Part shown: in pieces, positions 52,461 to 64,000 of the stretch
Layout of the letters: each line of letters begins with the position of its first letter
Numbering within the stretch: position 1 is the first letter of the stretch
Assembly (NCBI GenBank): GCA_022376515.1
Contig: WTXI01000007.1
Span: 310,001 to 374,000 of the forward strand
Length of the DNA stretch: 64,000 nt
Source: Lactifluus volemus
Taxonomy: Eukaryota; Basidiomycota; Agaricomycetes; Russulales; Russulaceae
Direction: 5' to 3'
The notes under the pieces: generated by a model
The model's input: the letters and a program-made list of their open reading frames with translations, nothing else
Databases searched by the model: none
Told to the model about the DNA's origin: nothing
Position numbers and translations under genes: made by a program

Positions 52461-55400
52461 ATGCTTTCGCCTGCTACCCCGACGAGTAGCAACTCATCCG
52501 CATTTTTTGGATCGGATGATACTTCTTTCCTTATTGCTCTCAGGGACACCGTCCTTCCAGGCGACATCAATCCTCAAGAGAGCAACGTGGAAGTAACTGC
52601 ATCACGTTCGCCACCTACTCCATCAAGCAGCAGTTTAGAGCCACCTCCCTGTGCTCAACCAGTATCGAATGCTCGTCTTTTTATCAATAGCGACGATGAA
52701 CAGGGCGCAACTAGTATCAGAACCCCTCCAGACGCACGACTGCATTCTCCCCTCACGCCTAGTGATGATGATGAACCTCCTTCGTTACACCTTGAGTCTC
52801 CTACTCCAGCTCGGTCAAAGTATAAGAAGCGTGCACATTCTATATCCAGCGATGATGATTATTCCGCGTTAGTCCAATCACCGGCTAACTCCCAAACCCA
52901 AACTGTGAGCTCCTACTTGGATTCTCATACCTTTGGGGCGTCGCGGTTTGGTGAATTCGGCGAGTACATGCGTCGTAAGCGTGCAAAGTTACAAATACAA
53001 AACACGGAGATGGGAAATACTCGAGAACCAACCACATCGACCAGCAAGCTATTCAATGGCCTTTCCATACATGTATGCCAAACAGTCCCTGTCTAATTGG
53101 TCCGTCCATGCGCTCAAAGATGTAGATCAATGGTTGGACAGAGCCCTCTGTTCAGGAATTGCGAAAATTAATTGTCGAACACGGTGGTGTCTACCACGCC
53201 TATATTGATAAGAAGACTCTTGTGTGCGTAATGCAAGTTTCATCCTGTGATGACGCCCACGTCATGGTCACCACAGAACGCATGTTATTACTTGTTCCCT
53301 CACGCCAGCCAAGGTCCGCGAGTTCAAACATATGAAAGTTGTTAGACCCGAATGGCTCGTCCGGAGTGTTGAATCCGGTATCCTCCTTCCTTGGCAAGAT
53401 TTCATCTTTGTCGCCGGTGGTAGGATTGAGGGCGCGCAGGGCCGCCGAGCACAGATATCCTTGAGAGAATTCTCAATTAACAAACCTCCCAGTGGTGCAA
53501 CAGAGGAAGCTGGGCTCTTCAAAACGGACCCCCCCTCGTCAGATGAGATTCATTCCACATTACTCCCACTCCCATCATCCATTTCCGGGTCATCACCGAT
53601 CCACCCCATTCCCAAGTATGCAGAGCATGACTCAAATCCCGCCGCGGAACGTGCCATGGCAAACCCTGCTTGGCGCGCAGCGCACACCTCTGTCGCCCCG
53701 GGATTCGTCGCAGGGTATTACGCCCACTCACGTTTGCATCACCTCTCGATGTGGAAGGCGGAGCTACGCACTCTTGTTGCGGAGGCCCAAGAGCGTGCCG
53801 AACGGGGGGATGCCCAAGCTACACCCAAAACCTCAGATTCCCCATTGGGGGTGAGCATGCGCGGTGCGACACTCGCTATGAAAAGCCCGTTAAAAGGAAA
53901 AGATAAAGCAGGCAGCAAAAAAGAGCGGGTGATAATGCATGTGGATTTTGACGCCTTCTTTGTGAGTGCTGGCCTGGTTAGCCGTCCACACTTGCGAGGA
54001 AAGCCTGTGGTTGTGTGCCACTCGCAACACACGCAGGGTGGTGCGTCGAGCACGAGTGAAATTGCCAGCGCGAGCTATGAGGCCCGCCGATTCGGTATCA
54101 AGAACGGGATGAGTCTACAGCAAGCGCGAAAGCTGTGCCCAGATATATTAACAATACCCTATGAGTTCGAGACGTGCGTTTCCCCCAAACTAGTGGCAGC
54201 TACTCATTCTAAAATTGTGCATCAGATACAGACAACTTTCACTTGAATTCTACACTATTCTCATGTCCCACGCGGATGATTTACAGGCTGTGTCCGTCGA
54301 CGAGGCGCTCATCGACGTCACATCAACCGTTGCGCAGATGACAGTGGTGTCTCCCAATGATGACGACAATATTTCACCAAACATCGCCAAAGAACTTGCA
54401 AAGTCCATGCGCACACAAATCAAGGCTGCCACGGGGTGCGAGGGTACGTATTATACAGTGCCTGATCGCAGACCCTGACATCGTGTTCAGTAAGCATTGG
54501 GATTGCGCCCAACATCATGCTTGCACGTCTTGCTACCCGGCGCGCAAAACCAGCTGGCTCGTTTCATCTGCTCCCAACAGCATTTCCGGATTTACTCCCA
54601 ACACTGGACATTCAGGACCTACATGGTTTCGGGAGGGCCGCACGTGATAGAGCCCATGAGAAGCTTGGAACAACTAACCTTGCCGAACTTGTAGGGCATA
54701 GTAAAACGGCATTGTGTGATGCCCTGGGCAAGTCATCAGGTGAAATTCTTTATAATGCTATCCGTGGTATAGATGAACGCAAGTTGGAAAGTGACAAACC
54801 ACGGAAGTCTGTTTCTTGCGATATCAACGTAAGGATCGGGGTTCCGAGTCACTCTGATCGACAGGAGCTAACATACACACACAGTATGGCATACGGTTTG
54901 AAAATAATGATCAGGTGGAAACTTTCATCCATCAAATGTCAGAAGAAGTTGCACGCCGCCTGGATGCAGTTGGCGTGAGGGGCCAATCTCTCACTCTCAA
55001 GGTGATGCAACGCGATCCTGCCGCGCCGGTTGAGGCTCCGAAGGTATGCAAAACGCACGCCCATCACTCGTCGACGTCATTCATGTCTTTCGGTTGGGCT
55101 TAGTTTATGGGACACGGGCAGTGCATGACGTACAGTAAGCAGTCTGCCCTCGCAGACTCAGAGGGGTGCTCGACAAGCGACCCACGAGTGATCGGAAAAC
55201 TTTGCTGGCGTTTACTGCATGCGCTCAACATTCCCCCACACGAACTGAGAGGAATCTCAATTCAGATACAGAGACTTGATCCACGTTCAAGGTGTGCGTC
55301 TACTGCTGGACAGGGGCGCTTACCGTTCCGAACTGCGCCGAACGCCACCACTGCGAGTACCGTCACGGGAACGACGTCGAAAGCCCGATCGTCTTTGAGT

Positions 55401-56471
55401 GAGCTTGTGACTGCACAGCCAGGGCCGAAAGCACCCACGGAGCGAGTTGTGGAGCGAGAACTGGAGCGGCGAGACGACCTGCCGGCATTCTCTCAAGTTG
55501 ACATGTCCGTGTTTGAAGCCCTGCCGGATGATATCCGCAAAGAGCTGGAGGAGGAGTATAGACGACGTTCTACACCAACCCCTAAACCGGAACCTCCAGC
55601 CGAACCTCCACCTCGTGCTATTTCTGTAACGCCTTCCCGCGGTAACGGGAGCGAGAGGGTCCGTGTCCGCGGCGCAGGCGTAAGCAGGGGCAGGCGAGGT
55701 ACGTTCGGTCGCCAAACACGCGGGACTGCCTCGTGGTTTCAACCACCACTGCGCGGCAAAGGTGGTCCTTTTCGCGGCAGGCTTGCCCTCCCTTCTGTCC
55801 CTCCTCCTCCAGGAGCAGGAGCGACGCTGGTACGCGTCAAAGAGGGCGAGCTCTCCGAACTCGGAATCGACGAGCAAGTCTTTGCGGCATTACCGATACG
55901 TATACAACGCGAGCAATTGGCCGCTGCACGCGGTGCGCGCGTGCGTCCATCGCAACAACCCATTCGAGCGACCAGTCCGCTCAAACCGCTGCAACGCCTC
56001 GCCGGACGTTGGGCTCCTCCTAAAGGACCACACGAGTATATACCACCACCTCCTCCTCCCCGTGCACGCTTCTCGGAAGTGGAGAAACCGGGGTTGCGCA
56101 CGGGGGGTTCAGCGGTGCCCGTCGTGGATGGGGTGGATGTACGAAGGGTCGTGAGGGTGTGGGTAGAGCGATTCGTGGAGCATGCGCCGCATGAGGAGGA
56201 CGTTGAGCTCGTCGGAGGGTACCTCGTTCGTTGTGTAGAGACAGACGTTGGTGCCGAACGCGCGGTGGGCGTTATGCGATGGTGGGGCGCACTGTTGAGG
56301 AGGCGGTGGGCGGTATGGGAGCATGCGGATGAGAGAGATGAGGAGCCCGAGCCTGGGGAGGACGTGCGCGCTGAGATGGTAGGTATGGCGTGGTGGCGCG
56401 CGTATCGCAAAGTTGGCAACTCTTTGAATGAAGTGGTACGCAAGCGGTTCGGAGGGCATTTAAGATTATAG
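52461..56471 (+). CDS. REV1: REV1, translesion DNA polymerase (deoxycytidyl transferase)
   Basis: This is a Y-family polymerase that inserts dCMP opposite abasic sites and scaffolds other translesion polymerases. The model gives about 1,200 residues. A disordered Ser/Asp-rich start (52461-53072) is followed by a BRCT domain over several exons (LFNGLSIH, INGWTEPSVQELRKLIVEHG, HVITCSLTPAKVREFKHMKV, VRPEWLVRSVESG). The catalytic core is next: MHVDFDAFFVSAGL near 53937 and SVDEALIDVT near 54295 contain the metal-binding acidic residues, then SIGIAPNIMLARLATRRAKP. Two ubiquitin-binding motifs follow (VFEALPDDIRKEL near 55510 and VFAALPIRIQREQL near 55880) and a C-terminal interaction domain ends at 56471. 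The ATG at 52461 is the first one that leads into the frame. It is convergent with the methyltransferase gene, 74 bp apart. Confidence 0.9.
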
Positions 56472-56545
56472 ATAAAGTAAATGATTACATAGTTGTGGTA
56501 CACAAACACCAGATTATTGCCCTACGCATGTATGTATTCCTTCAT

Positions 56546-57434
56546 TCAAACTTTGGTGGGCTTCGTGCCAGTGGCGAGGAAGAACTGAACGTGGCGTCCC
56601 TCTCGCTTGGCCGACGTGAATCGGTCATAAACGATGTTCTCGAGTCCAGCACCCTCGAACAATGCGCGCATCTCCGCCTCTGTGAATCCACGCGTGTGCG
56701 CGACGATATGTTCATAACCAGCCATGATAGGCTGTTGATCTTCGTCCGCTTCTACGCGCGCGATATCAGCTACGGCGAGCGTAGCACCCGGTTTGAGATA
56801 CTTGACCAAATCGTGCGTGACGACATGTACGGAAGGAAAATGATGATAAGCCATCGAGCACTGAGTCCAAAACCAAAAATTTTAGCTCCAAAAATTAATA
56901 AATAAAAGCTTTTTTTTTTGGTTTGCGTACCACGGCAATGTCGAATAATTGTTGTTCGGAAGCGAGTTGGTCGAGAGAGTTGACGGCGCGCATTTCGTGC
57001 GGTTCGAGACCTTGAGCGTTAGCGCGAGCATTATAGACTTCTACCATACGCTCGCTAATATCGACTCCGACGAGCTGAGCTACGTACGGCGCGAGTGCAC
57101 GCGAAACTTGTCCTGAGCCACAAGCGTAATCCAACACCGATGTCGAGTCTTCGTCCAGGACGACAAGGCGTCTCAAAGCTGGTAACAATCTATCTGCAAA
57201 TTCAGCCGCGTCTGGATGACGTTTATCAAAGTCGGCTCCTAGGGCGTTAAAGTGGGTCAGGTTGGCATGTTCCATCTGCTCCGAACCATCTTTCTCATCA
57301 GAGTTGGTTAGTGCGGAATCGTGAGCGTAGCGGTGATGGTGCAGGTGGAGGTGGTGGAGGTCGCCAAGTAGCTGGGACATGACCGGATCATCAGATGAGG
57401 GTGGTGATGGTTCTGTTATTGTAAGTCTGGACAT
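56546..57434 (-). CDS. Class I SAM-dependent methyltransferase
   Basis: There are two exons (57434-56931 and 56859-56546) joined by a 71-nt intron. The product of about 270 residues has the SAM-binding motif I (SVLDYACGSGQVSRAL, around residue 100), motif II (QLVGVDISERMVEVY) and a post-motif part with HDLVKYLKPGATLAVADIAR, the usual strand-helix pattern after motif IV. The C-terminus (FTEAEMRALFEGAGL) resembles the ubiE/COQ5-like and methyltransferase-25 families of small-molecule methyltransferases. The substrate cannot be told from the sequence. The N-terminus is His/Leu-rich (LLGDLHHLHLHHH) and has no clear targeting signal. Confidence 0.8.
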
Positions 57435-58478
57435 GGTGTGGTGCGTAGCGTTAGTAGCTCTGTTCGATTAAAAAAGAAAATCAATTGGTGTTGTTGTGGA
57501 GTGAGATGAAAGGGTATCAATTATTAGGGGGTTGTGGTGTATTGTTGTTGTTGGTCAGAGAACAGCTCCTCCTAACCTTCGTGCCGAAGCTGGCGCCTTT
57601 TACGGAAAATGGTTTGGAGTACCAGCACAGTTCCATGACTGTTCACACACGTTCACAGTTTTACAAAACTGATCACCCTCACGGTCATACGGGATTCTAT
57701 GATAGAAAACTAGTTTGGATCCGGATCAACAATTGAAGCACGCGGCATTGAGCACGCCATCGGGGTGTGTCTGTTTACCTGATAAGTGTGCGCCAAAGTG
57801 CGGAGTATGCCATGCGTGAAAAGGTATAGAGTTACCCCTTGCCAAGTTAATTGAAATCAGCCGAGGCGCAATCTTACCTCGAAAAGTGGCCGCACGTTGA
57901 TTACCAAAAAAGACAGGATTCAACTAATTCCGTGGACTTCTCTTGTGTCGTTGTCACGGCGTGTTGGTCACGTTGCCGAACCATGGGAAAAAACTAGGAT
58001 CGGTCAATTTAGTTTTTTTTGTCCCCCCAACCTCACTCAATTCATCGGTAAGAGAGAGGGAACAATGTCGATTTGCATGACATCGAAAAACAATAATTCT
58101 ACTAGCCATGTTATAGTTTTACATTGATGATTGACGATGCTCGCCCCCTTTGAATAAACAATAGTCCCACGAGAGCCCACAACAAATGAAAACGGATCAT
58201 TGATAATGTCAAGTGTCAACGAGCGTGGAAGGGGCGGGGGGATGAAAGGTTAATTGATGAAGTGAACCCTTGGTGAATTGGGTAAGGGAGCATCAGCGTT
58301 ATTACATGTATACATACGTGGTCAAGTGCGGCTAGTCAGCTGCGGGGTGATAATGCACAGCAGGCGAATAAATCTGGGAGAGTGAAACTGAAGCAAAGCC
58401 AAAGATATCCATGGTAGAGAAAGCAGAGACGCAATATTATGATGATAGAAAAAAGAGTGGACACCAGAGAAGCGCGAT
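57435..58478. other. Intergenic, probable promoter and 3' flanks
   Basis: No gene is supported. The stretch lies between the 5' end of the methyltransferase gene and the 3' end of the cyclin gene. Confidence 0.5.
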
Positions 58479-59604
58479 TTACCAGACAGCCCGGGTTGCA
58501 TAAGCAAACTGACCATGCGCACTCTTTGGCTTTTGAGGAGCGACAATCGAACAAGCTGCTGCTGCTGCTGCTGACTGGACACTCTTTGCGGGCTTGACAG
58601 ACATGGGTATCGGCCCATGGCCGTGAGGAATTAATGAGCCCTCGACTGGACTCGAATCTGCCGAGGCGACCTTGATGAATCCAGGCGCATGCGCATCGGG
58701 AGGCGTCTGTGGCGATACCGATGACGCAGGAGAGGTCGAGGCTGAATGTGAGGCCTCGGGGGTATCAGGCGGCGAGGAATGGTATGGGATCGCAGGGCTC
58801 GGAACAATCGGTGGGGCATCCTTCGAAACGGAAACCCGAGTTGTGAAAGACGGAATTGAAGAACTCGAGCTCGAGTTGACGTTGTTACTCGTACTCGGAT
58901 GAGCGAACGGCGCCGGCGCCGACTGAGGGAGTACCACGGCTGGATAGGGGCCCGGACCGGCAAAGTCATGACGAACACGAGACTCAAAGTCTCGCAGCGT
59001 CGTCGGGTCAACGTTCAATTGCCACTCCAGATAGGAGCACATCTCCCGCTCCATCTGGTTGATCTCCCGAAGAGCAAACATCCCTTGGCCGACGATACAC
59101 CACGACTTGTTAGAGTACGTATCGTCACAGATAATCTTGGAAGCCAGCATGAAAGCAGAAATAAATAGCCGATGTCCCGAGGAGCCTTTCGCAGCGGGGA
59201 AGCGAGCTTTCAGCCGTTGTAAAAGGTACAGGGCGGCAAAGGTGACAGATTGATGCAACCTTGTGCGGTGAAGCGCATAGGCGATAAAGTGGTCCAACCG
59301 AGGCGTCGGCGTCGGTGTCGTTGACGGCGGCGCCGGGGGTGGAGGCACCTCGGGGCATGCAAATAGGTGTGAGACGAAACGAGCACAAAGCTTGGCTGTG
59401 TGCTCGTGTCCATGATACGGATCGCTGCCGGTCGATCCCTGGCCGAGAGCGTGTGAAAAACAAGAGACAAGGTTAAAGTTCGGATGGAGAACGAACCGAC
59501 GTGGGACCGTGGGCTGCAGTGGTCGCCGAGGGTCTTGAGAGTTTCTGGCCTTTGCGGAAGGGAGAGGGGTGTCTTGGAGCGGAGGGACCAGATAGAGTAG
59601 CCAT
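58479..59604 (-). CDS. PCL/Pho80-type cyclin
   Basis: There are two exons (59604-59497 and 59438-58479) and a 58-nt intron with clean GT-AG ends and phase 0. The product of about 355 residues has a cyclin box: HGHEHTAKLCARFVSHLFAC, LDHFIAYALHRTRLHQSV, FAALYLLQRLKARFP, LFISAFMLASKIICDDTYSN, SWCIVGQGMFALREINQME and YLEWQLNV. This order is that of Pcl1/Pcl2/Pho80 cyclins, which activate the Pho85 kinase. The C-terminal 170 residues are Ser/Pro/Ala-rich and disordered, with a short alanine run encoded by GCTGCT repeats near 58557. The ATG at 59604 is the first in frame. The minus-strand CT-rich leader just upstream is typical of fungal promoters. Confidence 0.85.
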
Positions 59605-61314
59605 CAGTAGGGAGGGGAGAGAGGATATCGATGGAAGAAGAGCTGAGGCTACGGAAAGAGAAAAATGGTGAGTGAACTGGGGTTAAGGGGGTTGGGGATA
59701 CTTATAAATGGTGAAACGAGGTAAAGGAATTTCTGGGGCGCTTAAAAAAAAAATAAAGTCTCACGGTGAAGACCCATTTTGTTTCTGACATGCCGGCCGC
59801 TGGCACCCCGATCACTAAACCCAGTTCGTTGGGCCTCGCCTCACTGCAACCACGCCCCCTTTGTTCACCCTTGCCTCGAGGCCGGCCGCCACCGTATCCT
59901 CTTCTTGGGCCATTCCCATCATACGCCCGTTGGCCAGCGCACAACCTGCTGGCCCACTTACTCTCCTCTACTCCCCTCAATCAGAAAACTTCCAAAATTC
60001 GGGCCGAAATCACCGAAGGCCATCCCCGTGCCAGCGGTTCCCCTCCCCTTCATAAGAGGTAATGATGGATTTTGATCGCTCACCTTTTCGTAAGACTCTA
60101 CAACAAACCAAGCAATGCGGCAGCAAAGTTGCGCTTGCACAGGGGATAGAGAGTAAGGGGGGGAATGTAGGATGAGGATCAGGGTCGGAGGGAAAAGTGG
60201 AGGTGTGAAAACTTGGGCGATTATATATACTATCCTGTAAGACCGCTGCCACAGATCATTCCACACTGTGCAAAAATTTTAAACCAGGACCGTTCCTCGG
60301 CCCACTCTAGGCGCTGTGCTGTCCCCCTTCACTCAGATCTGATCTCAAATCAATCGGACCTTGCCATTTCCTGACAACGACTAATGGCACTGCCTTTCTT
60401 CCTTAATTTGGTAATACCCTCCGCCTCCCCTTTTCTTTTCCGGTCCGGCAAAGCTACCCACCCCCCACCTAGGCTGTACATCCTGTAACCGTTGCTGCGT
60501 CATTCTGACTTTCACCTTCTCCGATTGTCCGAATACATCCGACTCTGTTCATCTTTTGCCACACAAGTTGCCACATTTTACCCAGACGAGTCACCATTTT
60601 ACCCATGTCAAGTATTAATTTTTGTGGCGACTGGTGTGCCTCAAAAAAAAAAAAACAATATGCCGCGCATCATCATCACTTGGGTACAGCAGCATAAAAA
60701 TACATAATCCGTGTGATCTGCACCCCATCAAATTCTATCACTGTAGCCTGCAGGCAGCAGTCGGATGTCTTCTTTTTTAGTCCCTCTTACGATGGGTGCC
60801 GTATGATAAATGCCGTAAATCGAATTTGGTATAGTGCCCCGCGTCGGCCGGGGAATGACAGTCGCATCGCTACATTCCTAATAATCGGGCTTCTCCTTGT
60901 ACCGTACTTATTCGCTCCTATGTGCTTTCCATCTTGGTCAGATTACCTCTTTCAACCGCTTTGACCCTTCAAAGGGCTTTCTATCCATAGATGAGAGAAC
61001 TGAGGTCATCAGCGTATCCAGAGTTCCAGCATCATTCAGCTGTGTGACTACCGGCTAGATATGATCCCATAGCAAAAGCCATCTGATCTACATACCACCT
61101 AGCGCCATACAGTCTCATATCGAACGCTTTGGTACTCAGGAACAATGAGCGACCCATGATGTCGCCAAAACTCTCAACTTTCGTGTTTGATGTTGGCACC
61201 CAGCGATGGGACAACATTGATCTCGCAATGAACCTTTTTTTTTTTTCGTCTTCCAATTCATCATCACCTGTGACCCTTTTACACAAAACTAGCTGTGATT
61301 GCGCATCTATCCCC
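59605..61314. other. Intergenic, no gene supported
   Basis: The left part is the cyclin promoter, with CT-rich stretches on the minus strand. Open frames at 59766-60075 are Pro-rich and overlap in all frames, so I treat them as fortuitous. A TATATATA-like word lies near 60222. Confidence 0.45.
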
Positions 61315-62519
61315 TCATAGCTTTTGCCCCTTCCACCCGGCGTCTTGTGCGTCTGTGAGGAGAAAATCATACCACATCACGGCCAGAGGTGCCGTGGCAA
61401 GGTGCCACAGTGCATGGGCATCGACCACACGACGCCATGGAGGAAAGTCGAACAATTCGAGCATAGATGCTGCGGTTGTCAACGCGACTACCAGTGCCGC
61501 CGTGCCAGCGTGTGCCGGACGGTAGGCCGGCGGCATGTTCGCAAAGCGGGCAAACGGTGCGCTCCCGGGCAACGCAAACATGAGCCAAAGAGCGTGATGT
61601 CCGAGTCCAACCACGAGGTTGAATACGACATTGTAGGTGTAGTCGAACCGTTCCGCGAAACCCAGGTACGCGATATGCGCTACGTATGTGAGGGCTGTCA
61701 GGGCTCTCCACGCGTGGAAGAGTGGACGTTTCCCCGGGCGACCCGGAAATGCACGTGTACCCGAATATAGATGAAAAAGTCGAACGACGGCCATGTAGAG
61801 CGCGTACAGTATGGCCAAGGCGGCCGAAAAGTAGTCCAATTTCTCTGTTAGTGGCGTGTCTGTATGATGCGCGAGGCGCCCGATGGAGGGCGCAAATCAA
61901 TCAGTTTCTCATTCATCAGATTGAGTGTTGGGATGGACGTAAAATGAATAGCTCGCGGGATGACACCCGCCCGACAGGCAAGGAGAGAAGCGGGAAGAGG
62001 TATGGAGAGGGGTAGAAAACGGGGGGGAGGAAACGTACCGCGGGTGTGGAAGACCGCGGACCAAATCCACGCATTGATGCTCACGTAGGCCCAAGTGAGG
62101 TAGAAAGGCCGCATAGGGTGCGCAGGATGTACGCCGCGGCGCAACCAGTCCGCGCCGAGGACGTGCATGAGCAAGTTGACAAACGAGAACGCGACTGCGG
62201 CGGGCTCTTGCATACCCGCGAAACGCCAAAAGGGCCACTTGCCGTAGTACTGCTCCATCCGGACACCGCTCTCCGCAGCGAAGTCGGTCAGGGTGTGCAT
62301 ACAGGTATACTTGCAGTCATCTGTGCACGTCCATCGTGTGAGTCGCAGGGCGAGTGGCTGAGCTTGCAGTGAGCGCCGATCCTCGGGAGCACAGGATTGA
62401 CGGGTGCACTGTTGTAGGCACGTCTGAAACGCGTCGGACTGGTCACCGGATGATGCGATGACGCTGCCAACAGTTGTAAGCAGGAGAAGGAAAATCGGAA
62501 TAAAGTGGAAGCGGCGCAT
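61315..62519 (-). CDS. PER1: PER1/PGAP3, GPI-anchor lipid remodelling protein
   Basis: There are two exons (62519-62039 and 61859-61315) joined by a 179-nt intron; the splice restores FHTRDTPLTEKLDYFSAA. PER1 acts in the ER and is needed for phospholipase A2 activity on GPI-anchored proteins. It belongs to the CREST superfamily. The product of about 340 residues has a signal peptide (FIPIFLLLLTTVGSVIAS), a luminal Cys-rich segment (FQTCLQQCTRQSC, CTDDCKYTCM), the family block YYGKWPFWRFAGMQEPAA, and TM helices. It carries the catalytic-type residues S and H in WSAVFHTRD and the two His in HALWHLATAPLAVMWYDF. It is divergent from the histone deacetylase gene. Confidence 0.9.
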
Positions 62520-62872
62520 CGGTGCGAGAAGTGCCTGTGTCGCGGCGAGCGTGGGCAGGAGAGCGTATAATTTGAGCCCCGTACGTACAGTGGCGCGATG
62601 AGGTCGGACTCCGTCGGAAGTGAGTTGAGCACAGCCATCGCGGGTAATCGCTACCTAATCAAGCTTTGTTCACAGCCACAGGACGTCCGTCCCAATCACT
62701 CCCGTCATTCATCCGGGTCTCACCTTGACCCGGTCGTTTGCTCCACCCAAGTGAGTTTCGGTAACTACTCGCACGTCGTACCGAACGGCTTCAAGTGCGA
62801 TCAGAATGGCATTTCTCACGCATTTTTTTTTTACAAACTATTCCATTCCATGCCTAACTCACAGTCGGAAAG
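62520..62872. promoter_or_regulatory. Shared PER1/HDAC promoter region
   Basis: 353 bp separate the divergent start codons. A T-run (62823-62831) lies close to the HDAC start. No other signal was identified. Confidence 0.5.
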
Positions 62873-64000
62873 ATGCTCCGCAAATATGAAACATACACGT
62901 TCTCATCCGCAAAATTTTTTGCGGACAGGGGCGCAGAAGGTGTAGCCCAACCCTTGACAGAGAGGATCAATGTGCGTAAACACAATTGGAGTCAGGTCGT
63001 TTGACTAACAATGGTCAAAGCCACATTCTCGTCCGATTGTCTCCTATTATTTTCCGAAGGGTGTTGGCGAACACCATTATGGAGTGAGTCCTACACCGAG
63101 TCACATTTGTCCCCGTGCATGTGCCCACGACGACGCGCGTCGCTCGCAGGAACGGCATCCGATGAAACCACACAGGCTTTCCCTGACCAATGCATTGGTG
63201 ATGGGCTATGGCCTTGACAAACAGATCCACCATATTTACAATCCACGAGTCGCAACCCGCGAAGAACTTGAGGTTTACCACGATCCTCAATACATAGATT
63301 TCCTCTCCAAGCGAGTATGTTGATGTTTGAGCCAAGTCCATCTTGCTTACCCGAGTCGTTCACAGGGTGACCCCGGGAAACCAGGATGAAACGAAACATC
63401 TCATCGACACATTCAATTGTGTCGAGGATTGCCCAATATTCGCTGATATGTTTGAGTTTTGCAAGATGTACGCAGGTGCCTCTTTGGCCGGCGCGCGCAA
63501 GCTTTCAGCAGGCACGACAGACACCGCGATTAATTGGTCTGGAGGCCTTCACCACGCTAAGCGTGGCGAAGCGAATGGATTTTGCTATATTAACGATGCC
63601 GTGCTGGCTATTCTGGAGATGCTCAAGTGTGTGACGATTGCGGACCGCGAAAACCACAAAACTTAATGGATCTTCACAGGTACCACCCTCGCGTGTTGTA
63701 CATTGACATTGACATCCACCATGGAGATGGCGTCGAGCTCGCGTTCTATCACTCGAACCGCGTCATGACCGTCTCATTTCACAAGTATACCGGCGACTTT
63801 TTCCCTGGTACCGGTAAACTAGATGACAACGGTGCAGGTCTCGGCAAGTACTTTTGTTTAAACGTGCCCCTACTGGACGGGATCGACGACGACATGTATC
63901 TGACCGTTTTCAAAACGGTCATCGGTGACACGGTCACACACTTCCAACCAACCAGCATCGTACTGCAATGTGGCGCCGACTCGTTGGGTCTTGACCGGCT
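62873..64000 (+). CDS. HOS2: Class I histone deacetylase, Hos2/HDAC3 type (3' truncated by window)
   Basis: Exons are 62873-62971, 63021-63083, 63149-63310, 63366-63626 and 63680 to the window end. The product removes acetyl groups from lysines in histone tails. Family blocks in order: [96 protein letters not shown] and [18 protein letters not shown]. The two active-site His-His pairs (GGLHHAK and DIHHGDG) are present. The [11 protein letters not shown] ending and FFPGTG favour the Hos2/HDAC3 branch over Rpd3. The ATG at 62873 is the one that stays in frame through the first splice. The intron 63311-63365 has a GC donor (GCGAGT), and this reading is what makes SK-VTPG continuous. Confidence 0.88.

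Noticed and set aside
55739..56509. A 256-codon minus-strand open frame under REV1
   Set aside because: It overlaps the strongly supported C-terminal exon of REV1 and has a low-complexity product with no domain.

Overview
This window reads as the nuclear genome of a filamentous basidiomycete, most likely an Agaricomycete. The evidence is many short GT-AG introns (about 40-75 nt), genes interrupted every 100-300 nt, a C2-NACHT-WD40 NLR-like protein, DUF6535-type and F-box families that are expanded in mushrooms, a GH71 alpha-1,3-glucanase, RTA1-like membrane proteins and a Tf1/sushi-type chromovirus. The order cannot be fixed from sequence alone.

The window has two parts. Positions 1 to about 45,300 are an accessory, repeat-rich compartment. 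It begins inside a tRNA (probably Tyr), then holds a broken RTA1-like gene (minus), diverged repeats, a GH71 gene with a TIR-bounded insertion behind it, a DUF6535-type pseudogene with an internal inverted segment, a broken F-box gene and a 2.6 kb TIR element with a 5-bp target duplication. Next come the C2-NACHT gene with 15 near-identical 129-bp WD40 units, a TA-flanked MITE, a decayed NPR3 copy, a DUF6535-type 3' fragment, more repeats, a second GH71 inside a duplicated block, an apparently intact RTA1-like gene and a very young 9.2 kb Ty3/gypsy element (36111-45285). Its two 579-bp LTRs differ at one base seen by eye and are flanked by the 5-bp duplication GTGGT.

Positions about 46,400 to 64,000 are ordinary gene space. 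They hold a C2H2 zinc-finger protein, one more RTA1 relic, MAK10 (NatC subunit) divergent from REV1 (translesion polymerase), a class I methyltransferase convergent with REV1, a PCL/Pho80-type cyclin, PER1 (GPI remodelling) and a class I histone deacetylase of the Hos2/HDAC3 type that runs off the right end. Two head-to-head pairs share short promoters: MAK10/REV1 (167 bp) and PER1/HDAC (353 bp).

The strongest unusual signals are in the retrotransposon. The first 11 nt of the inferred transcript are exactly complementary to the bases just after the 5' LTR, which is the Tf1 self-priming arrangement. The inferred RNA contains no ATG for its first 1,633 nt although long overlapping open frames cross that stretch. 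A single TAG interrupts pol, and a 269-codon open frame overlaps the 3' end of pol in another frame. Other points of interest are the NLR repeat array, the inverted segment inside the DUF6535 gene, the NPR3 pseudogene, and the GH71 block duplication in which each copy carries its own insertion.
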